A stretch of DNA of 64,000 nt from Gnetum montanum (lineage: Eukaryota > Streptophyta > Gnetopsida > Gnetales > Gnetaceae). The notes under the pieces are model-generated. The model ran no database searches, was not told where the DNA came from, and was given only the letters and a program-made list of their open reading frames with translations. Each line of letters begins with the position of its first letter. The first letter of the stretch is position 1. The stretch is taken from the NCBI GenBank assembly GCA_015680685.1, contig MNCI01024892.1:419562-483561 (forward strand), given 5' to 3'. Positions 24,919-35,399 of the stretch are shown here, piece by piece. A program made the translations under genes and the position numbers.

Positions 24919-26529
24919 TGATGAAGTGTATTTTGTCTGGCTCTAATATCAAATATTTGATATTGAGCCCTGCTATCGGATACCTAATATCGAGGAACAA
25001 GAAGTGATGTTGAATATCCAATATTGCAAGATGTGTACTAGCCTATAAATATAACACTTGGGTGCACAGTTTGGATGTCTTGGTCATAGTGTAGCAGAGC
25101 TCTTGCATTTTTTCTTCCCCATAGTTAGAATATTTTCCAAGTGCTCATAGCAAGAGTTATTGATTGTACAAATCTTTATTCAAGCACTGTAGTACCTAAG
25201 CACAATGATGTGTGCAACAATAAAGATGAGCTTTCTAATAAACCTTGCAACACTATGGCTAGATTAAATATTTTCTTCATGCATTTAATCTTTTATGCAA
25301 TTTCTTATAATGCTTTTTATATTTTGTCTAGCTCTAATATTGGGGGACCAAAAAGTGACGTCAAATATCCGATATCACGGGTGTGTGCCAGCCTATAAAT
25401 ATAACACTTGGGTGCATGGTTTGGGAGTCTTGGTCATAGTGTGGTAAAGCTCTTATAGTTTTTCTTCCCCCAAAGTTAAAATATTATTCCAAGTGCCCAC
25501 AACAGGAGTCATTGAGTGTATAGATCTTTATTCAAGTATTGTAGTACCTAAGCATGGTAGTGTATGCAATAATAAAGATGAGCTTTCTGATAAACCTTGC
25601 AGCACTTTGGCTAGATTAAATATTTTTTCATGCATTTAATGTTTTATGCAATTTTCTTTAATGCTTTTTGTATTTTATCTGGCTTTGATATTAGATATCT
25701 GATATCAGGGACCAAGAAGTGATGTTGGATATCTAATATTGCAGGGTGTGTGTTGGCCTATAAATATAATACTTGGATGCATGATTTGGGAGTGTTGGTC
25801 ATAGTGTAGTAAAGCTCTTGTAATTTTTCTTCCATAAAGTTAGAATATTTTTCCAAGTGCCTTCCAAGTACCTGCAACAAGAGTCATTGAGTGTATAGAT
25901 CTTTATTCAAGCACTATAGTACTTGAGCATGGTAGTGTGTGTAGTAATAAAGACAAGCTTTCTATTAAACCTTGTAACACTTTAGCTAGATTAAATATTT
26001 TCTTCATGCATTTAATGTTTTATGTAGTTTTCTTTAATGCTTTAAGTAATTAAGATAAATTAAGCTAGATTAAATTGCAATTAATTAAGCACATAAATGC
26101 AACCTCTTCAAGCATGCACATGATGCTTAGTAATCCTAGTAATGCTTAATATTTGGTAATCTAGCAGTGTTATACATGTTCAGGATGTGTATAGAAAGTG
26201 GGACTAGATGCTTATGTTAGGATTAGCTAGACATTTGTTAGTTAGTTAGATTAAATTAGCGATTAAATTACTTCATCCTATTCATCCTTTATTTTAAGCA
26301 CTTTAAATATAAAACATAAAAATGATAAAAATTATATGCCTTAATTACACTTAGCCATACCTTTGCATATCACAAGTGTAATTGGGAAGACAACAAATGA
26401 CTATTAGGACAAGTTCACTTCCTAGAGGCTAGTGTATCGGAAGATAAATGGTCCACAAAATTTGACCGAATCACTCATGAACGCTTAGTAATTTGTATGG
26501 TTGAGCATAGGGATATTCATCACTCATCA
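24919..26529 (+). repeat. 3' LTR of E4 with triplicated promoter block
   Basis: Begins TGATGAAGTGTATTTTG and ends CACTCATCA, 1611 bases against 850 for its 5' partner. The extra length is two additional copies of the U3-to-poly(A) block. The distal half after about 26040 (GGTAATCC units, terminal GGTTGAGCATAGGG) is single copy and matches the 5' LTR. Confidence 0.85.
24931..26040 (+). repeat. Three tandem promoter/poly(A) units in E4 3' LTR
   Basis: Units start at 24931, 25322 and 25673, each with TTTTRTCTRGCT. They are about 391, 351 and 368 bases long. Each holds GATATC-type palindromes, a TATA box GCCTATAAATATAA (25041, 25391, 25755) and an AATAAAG poly(A)-type signal (about 25219, 25570, 25945). 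Each ends near CTTTAATGCTTT. The junctions fuse TTAATGCTTTT with TATTTTGTCT, a short T-rich overlap. The three units have diverged from each other, so the event is not recent. Confidence 0.82.
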
Positions 26530-26534
26530 ACATT

Positions 26535-27447
26535 CATTGCCTATGCAATGTCAAAGAGAAAAAAGACCAAATGGTTAAATTTGTAAGACACTAGCAAGAG
26601 CAGCTTGCTAAGGTGAACTTAAATTTGAGGAGGTTGATAGCCAAAAATTACAATCTCTCTATGGAGAAGTCCAAGCACTTCACTAGAAGATAACCATCAA
26701 GGTAGCAACCTAGGAGAATGAGGCCCTAAAATATGAACATGTAAAGAATCATTACAGAAACCAGGTAGGGCTCCTTAAAGAAGTGAATGAAAAAGAAATT
26801 CAACTGGCTAAGGTGAAGATGAATGAGGCTCTCTAACAACTCCAACAAAGAGGTGATGTATGGCAATCGATCTTTGATGGCTTGAATGCCTACAACAAAG
26901 AGAAAATCTGCCTAAAGGAGTTGCAAATAGAGGAGATGATGAAGTACATGGAGCTCACCAACCTTCGATATGTAAACTTGGTGATGCTAACAGCAGGGAG
27001 ACTAAGGATAGAACTAGAAAAGCAAATGACCAACTCATACCTTATTTATGAGGCCAAGTTCAAGCATCATAAAGAAACTAAGAAAAAATTAGAGATAGTC
27101 AATGCAGAGCTTAAAGTTTTTAGGATTTGTTTCACATATCAATGAGCAATTACTGAGAACTTAACTAGACGAATGAATGACTATCATGAACTATAGAACC
27201 TGGTAAGGACATTCAATATCAAATAGAACAATTTGTAGCATGGTTTGTCAATGTCAAGGAGTTGTTCATAACAATGCCCTATCTGTGGGATGTTCCTGTA
27301 CTAGCCCACATTGGTGAAGCCACATGGACAATGTATGACTCATGAAGTAAGGAGAAGATAAAAGCATTGTTGGATGCTTTCCATCTTTCACTAGAAGTAG
27401 CAGCCATAGTAAGATAGCCTCAACTACAATCACCACCATCAGCATGA
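26535..27447 (+). pseudogene. E3 ORF3 pseudogene, 3' part (coiled-coil end)
   Basis: Continuation of ORF3 beyond the E4 insertion. It is dominated by Lys/Glu/Gln/Leu-rich helices with few prolines. The clearest open part, 26882-27145, is an 87-residue stretch typical of a coiled coil. It ends at TGA 27445-27447 with the W-T-M-Y-D-S and Pro/Ser tail seen in E1 and E2. Internal stops are present at several points. I infer that the intact protein had an N-terminal globular domain and a long C-terminal coiled coil. Its activity is not known. Confidence 0.65.
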
Positions 27448-27710
27448 GGGCTATTTGGATTACAAAAATTGATGTCCTTGACAACAAAATTAGACACCCT
27501 TACATAAATGGATGGCAAGAACCCTTTGGCTATCGAAGAAGAAGTGAGGATCAAATAGTGCTAGGAGGTGAAGGGTGCTAAAGGACCTTTGCTAGGTCAT
27601 TTGGCACTCAAAGTTAGTTAGTTAGATTCAATCAATCTAACTCATACCTTTTCAATTTTGTAAGTAGCTCAATCCTCCTTTTGTTCACTCAAGGAAAATT
27701 TTTCACTCAG

Positions 27711-27721
27711 TTATGGGGGTA
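27711..27721 (+). other. Polypurine tract of E3
   Basis: TTATGGGGGTA lies immediately before the 3' LTR start TGATGAATT. The 27448-27710 stretch between it and ORF3 has no gene. Confidence 0.7.
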
Positions 27722-28588
27722 TGATGAATTATTTGACTGTCTATGTCGATGGGTAAGCGTCAATGTAGCCTCATTGATGTGGTCCCATCGAATCATGGTT
27801 TGATGGGTCAATGTAGTATCATGTCATGCCTATATAACTGTGCATACCCACTACATTTATGGCACATTAAGTCAATAGCATAGCTAAGGTCTTGCAATTT
27901 TCTTAGCTCAAAGTTAGAATATTTTCTTGAGTGCCTATAGTAGGACATCAAGAATTGTACAGATTTTTATTCAAGCATCATTATAGCTCGATACTTTGAT
28001 GTGATGACAATAAAGACAGGATTCTTGGAACTTCTTACAACACTTAGAATATATTAATGTTTATTTCCATGCCCTTTATTATTCATACACTTTACATTCA
28101 TGTTCTTAGTTAATTAATGAGCTTAATAACAAACACATAAGTACACATACTTCAAATATAGCACTTAATGTTTGGTAATCCCAGCAGTGGCTATTTGGTA
28201 CACCCAACAATAGACACTTGGTAACCCAATAGTGTTAAAATGAGTTCAGGATGCAAATAGAAAGTGGGCCTGTATGCTTATGTTAGGCTAGTTAGATTAA
28301 GGATCATTAGATAGTTAAATAGTTAATTTCCAATTAAATATCTTTATCTTATAGTTAGATTAAATAAATAAAATAAAAAATATAAACAAATATCATGTGC
28401 CTTGGCTTACACTTAACCATATAAAAGAGCCTATACAAGTGAAGCTAAGAAGACAATGATCATAACTAGCACAACACTATCTTTGTCTATCAATACACTT
28501 AGGGGCTAAGTCGATGAAATCCAAATAGATCACTAGTGAATGCCTGTGATTTGTATGGTTAAGCAGAGGGACTACTTGCTACTCATCA
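27722..28588 (+). repeat. 3' LTR of E3
   Basis: 867 bases, TGATGAATTATT to CTACTCATCA, followed by target duplicate TATGT. U3 has GTCGATGGG / GTCAATGTAG repeats and the CCTATATAACTG TATA box (27830). AATAAAGACAGG is near 28010 and the GGTAAYCC units near 28175 and 28210. It matches the 5' LTR at 4680-5511 with many scattered differences, showing an old insertion. Confidence 0.85.
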
Positions 28589-28593
28589 TATGT

Positions 28594-29240
28594 GAAATGA
28601 ATGTATTTGTAGATGGTGTAGGCTTGGATTGATTGTAAGCGCTTAGGTATAATGTTTATATGATATATATATATAATGATAGGACATATGCTAGACATAT
28701 AAACTAGTATAATATGGTGTTTGTGATATGGGATTGATGTATATTTATCTTGGAAATGTTTATGTATATGTCACGATTAGATGTTTATATATATATAGAG
28801 TAGTTGTGAGTGTGCATCATGCTTATTTGCTTATGCACATTTGACATTTTTATGAAGTGATTTATGATCTTCCATGACATATGTGATCCATTTACCTATT
28901 TTGATAATTCAATCTGTACACTTTGTATTAACATTTAGTCCTTACTTGAGCTAGGCTTAGGAAGGATGTTGGGGTGTTATAGGGTGTACTATAGTTAAAT
29001 TGTTTTAGGTGTTGAGGAAACTTCTTGATAGGAGGGGGTGTTAATTTGATGATAAGTACATCCCATGACATATAGATGATAAGATACATTGGAAGAATTA
29101 GAAAGAAATATAGTAATAAGTTGGAATTATATAGTTAAATTACTTTGGGTTTTGATGCCTATTCTCCTTGAAATTTAACTAGTGATGGTTGGAACATTTA
29201 ACTAGTGATGTTTAAGCCACATGTTTTTGCGCCTTAAACA
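28594..29240 (+). other. AT-rich intergenic DNA
   Basis: No gene seen. Contains short (AT)n runs near 28662-28676 and 28788-28798. This is the right flank of the E3 insertion site. Confidence 0.5.
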
Positions 29241-29640
29241 TTAAAAGATATGGAATGCCACTATTCCTTCAAAAATTAGATATTTTCTATGGTACTTGAT
29301 TCATCAAGGTTTTCCTATTAGTATTGAGTGCTCTCATTTGGGTGTTTATGACCCAAGATGCCTTATCTGCAATATGGAAGATACATTCATTGACTATTTT
29401 TTTACTTGTCTCATTGCTCATAGTTATTGGACTTAGTGTAATAGGTATTTACATGGTTTTCAACTAGGATTAGATGAAGTTTTCTTTGATGACACTCATC
29501 AACTTCAAGGATCTCTACTTCATAGCTGGCATTGCTTTCATCCTCTTACTTTTTATGCCATTTGGAAGTTTCAATGTATTATGGTTTTTCATAGAGATTC
29601 TCCAACTAACATTTTTTCCTTTGTTAGTTCAAGATGACAT
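29241..29640 (+). pseudogene. LINE reverse transcriptase C-terminal remnant (zf-RVT)
   Basis: The frame from 29278 to a TAG at 29434 reads F-L-W-Y-L-I-H-Q-G-F-P, then H-L-G-V-Y-D-P-R-C-L-I-C, then M-E-D-T-F-I-D-Y and F-T-C. This is the zinc-binding region at the C-terminus of plant non-LTR (L1-type) reverse transcriptases, where two CxxC-type pairs follow a W-x-L-x-x-G-x-P helix. Coding similarity appears to continue past the stop to about 29620 (W-H-C-F-H-P-L-T-F-Y-A-I-W). The upstream RT and endonuclease are missing, as expected for a decayed or truncated LINE. The 29641-29926 stretch after it has no feature. Confidence 0.6.
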
Positions 29641-29926
29641 CATTCAATAGCTAATTATTAACTAAATTTCTAAATGTTTTTCTATGTGGTTTTCTTTTTT
29701 ATTAATAAAAAGCATTTAGCTGAAAGTGAAAACCCATTTGGCTGCTTTTGAATGAGGGTAAGTTTTAATTATTTTCCTACCCTAGAGAGGAGATTTTTCA
29801 AGATTAGTTGTAAGGATGAAAACCTAAAAATGCATCCCCAAAACCATTAGGCCTTTCCTTTTTGTTGTTTTGGAGTTTCTATTTTGCTTCTTTGCTTTTG
29901 TACTATGAATTTGATCTTTTTAATAT

Positions 29927-30892
29927 TGATGAGCAACGAGGTACCTCTACGCTCAACCATACCAATACAAGTGTTTCACGCACAATCCGGTTGAATTCCA
30001 AGGACTAAGTGCCTATGCACCTTTTTGGAACAAGGACAGGTTGGTTGATCGTTGTCTTCTCAAACTTACTTGTATGTCATGATTGTATGGTTAAGTAAGT
30101 TTGAGGCATATGATTTTTATAGCTTTTATGTTTTTATGTCCTGCTGCTAATAAGGGAGGGGAGAGAGAGATAACTAAGTGACTAATTTAACTTAACTACT
30201 AATTAACTAGGCTTTAAACTAATCCTAACACTAATATCCATTCTCACTTGTCGTACACATCCTGAACCAACGCAACACTACTGGGATTACCAAACACTAA
30301 TCGTTACTGGGTTACCAAGTGTTACACGCATGCTCGAAGTGATCGTACTGTGTGTGCTAATAACAGAAATGTAAAGTGCATAAAATAAAATAAATGCAAA
30401 AGAAAATAAAATAAAGGAAATGAGTAAGAAAATAAATCTCAAGTGCTGTAACGATGAATCGAAGAGCTCATCTTTATTACCGTACACAAGATGTGCTCAG
30501 GTACACAATGCTTGAATAAAGATCCATCCACACTTCGACCTCCTGCTGCGGGCACTTAGAAACTACTCTAACTACAAGAGTTTCGCTACTTGACTACTAC
30601 AAGACTTTTCTTTTGAATTATTCTTCCTTTTGAATTCCCCCCTATTGTGTGTATGGGTACTATATTTATAGGCCCAAGAGTAATCTAGGAATAACCGCTC
30701 TAATAATAGCCACTCTAATAATTAGAGTAACTGCTCTAATAATAACCACTCTAATAATTAGGGTAACAGCTCTAATAATTAGAGTAACTGCTCTAATAAT
30801 AATCACTCTAATAATTAGAGTAATAGGTCTAATAATTAGAGTAACTGCTCTAATAATAACCACTCTAATTATTAGAGTAACTGCACTCATCA
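29927..30892 (-). repeat. 3' LTR of E5
   Basis: 966 bases on the minus strand, reading TGATGAGTGCAGTT at 30892 to GCTCATCA at 29927. A TATA box (TATAAATA, near 30664-30671) follows the U3 repeats. An AATAAAGATGAG signal is near 30470, and the two GGTAAYCC units are at about 30285-30325. It is 87 bases longer than the 5' LTR, mainly from extra U3 repeat units. Confidence 0.85.
30690..30888 (-). repeat. U3 palindromic repeat array in E5 3' LTR
   Basis: Repeats of CTCTAATAATTAGAGTAACTG and CTCTAATAATAACCA, each built on the near-palindrome CTCTAATAATTAGAG, lie just upstream of the TATA box. About twice as many units are present as in the 5' LTR (37644-37712). Confidence 0.85.
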
Positions 30893-30906
30893 TACCCCCA
30901 CGACTG
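30893..30906 (-). other. Polypurine tract of E5
   Basis: On the minus strand it reads CAGTCGTGGGGGTA immediately before the 3' LTR. It is the best conserved tract in the window. Confidence 0.75.
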
Positions 30907-32638
30907 AATGAAAAATCATCCTTGAGTTCCTTACAAAATATTGGAAAGGTATGGGATTATTGACTAATTGACAACTGATGGTGGAATGGGATAACAAACT
31001 CAACATGCCCAGTGAACAGATCAATAAGTATATTACAACATTGTGGTGAACACTTGTACATAAATGACATCCAAGCCTTTATTTGGTAGTTTGTAGAGAA
31101 AGAGAGAGAGAGAAAATGAAGTGTGTTGCCACCAATGCCAAGATTGTGCCTTTCATTGTTTATCCATAACCACGCCACCAAACTTGCTCCTTTCGTAAAT
31201 GCTCTAATTTTGATCCATCCTGAGTGCTTTCTCTAAGCCCAATCCATTGTTTGTATGATCACCATTTGCACACACAACACAATCACAAATGAGTAAGGAT
31301 AGATAATGCATAATGCAGTTGATACCTTGCCTCGATATGAAGCGCATTAGCTGAGTTGTGGTTATGGCATAAACTATTTTGGAGATTTATCATTGGCAAC
31401 TACCCAAGGTGTAGGGGTTAGGTAATTAGTAAAATGGAAAAAATTGAAAAATTTGTGCCAAGGCCTCCATGAATAAGAGTGAACCTCTGGTAGCTATATG
31501 ATAGAAAAATATGAAGAACAAGAAAGATGGGAAAAAATAACAACGGTAACACCAATAAAATGGATGTCATGGATGGGGATGAAACAAGAGATGATTGATT
31601 GCAGGAAATGTTTAAGGAAAAGAACTTAACAATTGCACCAAAAAGGAATGCCGATGGGTCCTCCCCAAAGTAGGCTCATGCCTTTTATGCCCTNNNNNNN
31701 NNNNNNNNNNNNNNNNNNNNNNNNNNNNNNNNNNNNNNNNNNNNNNNNNNNNNNNNNNNNNNNNNNNNNNNNNNNNNNNNNNNNNNNNNNNNNNNNNNNN
31801 NNNNNNNNNNNNNNNNNNNNNNNNNNNNNNNNNNNNNNNNNNNNNNNNNNNNNNNNNNNNNNNNNNNNNNNNNNNNNNNNNNNNNNNNNNNNNNNNNNNN
31901 NNNNNNNNNNNNNNNNNNNNNNNNNNNNNNNNNNNNNNNNNNNNNNNNNNNNNNNNNNNNNNNNNNNNNNNNNNNNNNNNNNNNNNNNNNNNNNNNNNNN
32001 NNNNNNNNNNNNNNNNNNNNNNNNNNNNNNNNNNNNNNNNNNNNNNNNNNNNNNNNNNNNNNNNNNNNNNNNNNNNNNNNNNNNNNNNNNNNNNNNNNNN
32101 NNNNNNNNNNNNNNNNNNNNNNNNNNNNNNNNNNNNNNNNNNNNNNNNNNNNNNNNNNNNNNNNNNNNNNNNNNNNNNNNNNNNNNNNNNNNNNNNNNNN
32201 NNNNNNNNNNNNNNNNNNNNNNNNNNNNNNNNNNNNNNNNNNNNNNNNNNNNNNNNNNNNNNNNNNNNNNNNNNNNNNNNNNNNNNNNNNNNNNNNNNNN
32301 NNNNNNNNNNNNNNNNNNNNNNNNNNNNNNNNNNNNNNNNNNNNNNNNNNNNNNNNNNNNNNNNNNNNNNNNNNNNNNNNNNNNNNNNNNNNNNNNNNNN
32401 NNNNNNNNNNNNNNNNNNNNNNNNNNNNNNNNNNNNNNNNNNNNNNNGTAAAAACCAAACATTAGTAATCAATATGATATAATTTAATCCACCATCATGA
32501 GCACTTATTGGATGACGAATAAAAGTAATCAAGCAAACAAAGAAATAGTAAAAATATGAACAATGGTGTAAAAAAAATAAAAAAAGTTGAAAGAATGTGT
32601 AAAACAAAAATTCAAAAAGAACCAAGGGCCTAAAATGG
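30907..32638 (-). other. E5 spacer with assembly gap
   Basis: No gene. On the minus strand it begins with the conserved GGGGGAGATGGCC motif (32648-32660). It later shows the ACAACTCAGC..GAGGCAAGGTATC stretch (about 31325-31370) that matches spacers of E4 and E6. It then passes into the 3' non-coding end without ORF3 sequence. A (GA)n run lies at 31100-31114. What the gap hides is unknown. Confidence 0.6.
31694..32447. other. Assembly gap (754 N)
   Basis: A run of N inside the E5 spacer. Open frames reported across it are artefacts of undetermined bases. Confidence 0.99.
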
Positions 32639-35060
32639 TTAACATAGGTGGCCATCTCCCCCATGACTGAGTTGGAAGTAGGAGATTCGAAATAGTGAGA
32701 AAGGTTGTTCATCAACAAAGGTAGCATGTGTACTAGCTATCCTAAGCTCATGGAAAGGTTTGGTTTGTTGTATGTTGACCAAAAATTTCTTGTCTGGGCT
32801 CTTAGGTTTGTATATTGTCATGGCCCCTGAAGGAAAAGTTGCATAAAGAATATAAGGTCCTTCCCACAGTGTTTGAAATTTAGTACGTTGTGGCACATGT
32901 GTGAGATTCCAATAGAGAACCTTATCTCCTAGTTGATATTTAACTTTCCCAATCCTTAGGTCATGACGTTGTTTATTGAATACCTTGTGCAACTTGTTAG
33001 ATGACAGGGCAGCTAATCAGTTTTCATCTAGCAAGTAAAGGGTTACTAACCATTGTTTTTGTGCAAGATCAAGGTCAAGGTTGAGGGCAACCTTTGAAAA
33101 GTTCTTAATAAATCTCCTATAGTAGCCAGTATGTCAAAGGAATAACTAAATATCTTTGACAATTTCCAGTTGACAGGTAATTCCTTGGATAACTTTGATT
33201 TTCTTGGGGTCTACTTCTATCCCTGTGTGTCAGATTTTATGCCCTAGTACTATGCCCTCTTGGACCATCAAATGGCTTTTCTACCAATTGAGCCTCAAAT
33301 TGGTTTCTACACATATTTTTAACACTTGCTCCAACCGGTCCAAGGCTTGATCAAAGTTTGCTCCATAAGTGGAGAAGTCATCCATAAAGACAACCACACC
33401 ATTTCCTATCTGCTGTTGGAAGATGCTTAGAACTAGTCGTTGAAATGTTGTAGGGGCATTGCATAAGCCAAACGGCATCTATTTGTATTCAAATGTTTCC
33501 CAAGGATTGGTGAACATAGTCTTGGCTTGGTCTTCTGGGGCTATTTGTCTTTGATTATATCAGCTATATCCATCCAGAAAACTGTAGTAGCGATGCCCTA
33601 CGATGGTGTCTAAGACTTGGTTAACAAATGGCAATGGAAAGTGATATTTGAATGTTGCCATATTCAATAGCTTGAAATCTATGCACACCCTCCATTTGCC
33701 TCCCTTTTTAGGCACAATAACTAAGGGGCTAACCCATTCGCTATCAGCAATGGGGTATATGAACCCAGCATTGAGAAGCTGTTTGATTTCTTCCTTGACT
33801 ACTTGCTTTAGCTTTAGGTTCAAATGCCTCTATGGTTGTCTTCAAGGCTTCATGGAGGGGTCAATGTAAATCCTATGTTGGCATATCCTAAGATCTATTT
33901 TGGTTAATTCGGGATATGACCAAGCAAAGCTTTTGACCATCTATTGATTACCTTCAGCAATTCTTCTTTCTGTTGAGGAGCAAGCTTAGCATTGATAAAT
34001 TTCTTAGGGATTTCCAACTTCCCCTAGTTGACATTTTCAAGGTTAAGACTTGGAAGTTGGTGGTGGACTTGCTCTAATGCATCTATGCTATCGATGTAAG
34101 TGTAAGTCAAACCAGGGGTTGGTTCCATGCATATGAGTGAACTACTTTCTTGATCAGCTGTCAGCCACTGGGTGCCTTCCTATTGTGTGGTTGCTGCATA
34201 CAAGCATCTTTGTATGTTGATCACTTGTGCACACTGATTGCATGCAGGCAATGTTAAACTTTGCACAAACCATGACCTCTACATGCAATTACACCTTGTG
34301 TCACTATATGCAATGCATGGAACTTTCTTTTTCTCAATCTTTTCGAATGTATTTTCCTTTGATATTTCTAGGGAAAGATCATGGATTCCTAGGCATGCGT
34401 CGATGGTGCTTAGCCATGCTCTTCCCATTATGATTAGGAAGTCCCCCCTACCATTGTTTACCTAAATCACTAGGAAGTCAGTTGGGTACGACCACCCACA
34501 AACAGTGGTAACAATGTCTTTCACCAGTCCCAATGGGATAGTGATGGACTGGTCGACCTACTCTAGATGGATGTTGCTCTTTTTTAATGGAGGTAGGTTC
34601 CAAGCCTTGTACATTTCTTGAGAAATCAAGTTGACACCAAAACCTGAATCCAAAAGAGCCATGCACAGCACATTTCCAGCGATTTGTAAGTATATCAGAG
34701 GACTCCCAAGATCAAAGAATTTCCTGGGAAGGTGGCTAGCTTTGATCCAATTGGTGACAACATGTGTTAGCATGATTGTATGCATTGAGTGCGATGGTTG
34801 AGTTGAAGGAGGCTCCAAAGTTTTGATTGATATTGAGGCATCTAAGGAATCAACCACTTGTGATTGCAAGGGCTTGGTTGGCCTGTTGGTTCTAAAGAAA
34901 GGTCTTTTCTTCATGTGTTTGTTGGAACCAACAATAGGTTGAGAGTTAATAGCCCTTGTAGCATTACGTTGTTGCGGCTGGGTAGGGATTTCACCTTGCA
35001 TAGCTAGAGCAAGTGGTAGTGGAGCTATTGGTGGAAGAGATGTGGCCAAATGAGAAGGAT
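32639..35060 (-). pseudogene. E5 pol, RT fused to integrase C-terminus
   Basis: Protease is the open piece 34558-35049, with the active-site triad D-S-G intact at about 34640-34655. RT lies at about 33830-33090: V-P-K-K-G-G-K-W-R-V-C-I-D-F, F-G-L-C-N-A-P and the catalytic F-M-D-D at 33377-33388. Soon after the RT end (N-F-S-K-V) the frame passes into L-N-L-D-L-D-L-A-Q-K, which in E3 and E4 lies beyond the integrase core. RNase H, the HHCC finger and the DDE core are therefore deleted. The remaining integrase tail (32639-32992, G-D-K-V-L-Y-W and L-W-E-G-P-Y blocks) is open for 117 residues. A few stops remain in RT. It cannot integrate by itself. Confidence 0.8.
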
Positions 35061-35399
35061 GATATGCTTGCGAAATATCACCTCTAGAAGAGGGAGTCCC
35101 ATACTACTCGTAAGCTTGGTAGTGAGGTTGAGGAGTGACATGACCAGTAGAGTCATGTGGGGAGATTGGCTACTGCGCGTAATATCCATATGAGTCAGGT
35201 TGCTAGTAAGGATACTGTTGCCTTGGTGGTGGCATTCCCCATGATTGTGGGTGCTGCCACTGTTGATATTGCTCAATAGATTATGGTGGAGTTCCACTTG
35301 GATAATATGTTAAGAGTTGGTGGAACTATCTTGAATTACCTTGAGGATAAGATAACCTTCAAGGTGCTTGTCATTTGTTCAATCGTGGGTTGAGTGCAT

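Larger units (their letters stand above)
15665..26529 (+). mobile_element. Athila-like element E4 nested in ORF3 of E3
   Basis: A 10.87 kb element with LTRs at 15665-16514 and 24919-26529. The target duplication ACATT is at 15660-15664 and 26530-26534. On removing E4 and one duplicate, the ORF3 sequence of E3 joins. It carries gag and pol but no ORF3: the spacer runs to about 24700 and then into the 3' non-coding end. All frames contain stops. It is younger than E3 by position. Its 3' LTR is almost twice as long as the 5' LTR because of an internal triplication. Confidence 0.88.
4680..28588 (+). mobile_element. Athila-like Ty3/gypsy element E3, hosting nested E4
   Basis: LTRs at 4680-5511 and 27722-28588 share the same U3 type (GTCGATG-rich repeats before a CCTATATAA box). 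They flank gag, pol, a long spacer and ORF3. The 5-base target duplication TATGT lies at 4675-4679 and 28589-28593. The family is assigned from RT motifs (V-P-K-K-G, F-L-D-G, F-G-L-C-N-A-P, F-M-D-D-F), the tRNA-Asp-type primer site and an ORF downstream of pol, all Athila characters. About 10.9 kb of the span is the later insertion E4. Without it E3 is about 13 kb, a normal size for Athila. All coding regions carry stops, so the element is inactive. Confidence 0.85.

Noticed and set aside
30649-30963. 104-residue open frame with L-I-I-R-V-T repeats, and its antisense
   Set aside because: It is a translation of the LTR U3 tandem repeats of E5, with no independent evidence of coding.
31612-32727. 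Long open frames of 257-371 residues
   Set aside because: They run through the block of N bases, so the length is an artefact.
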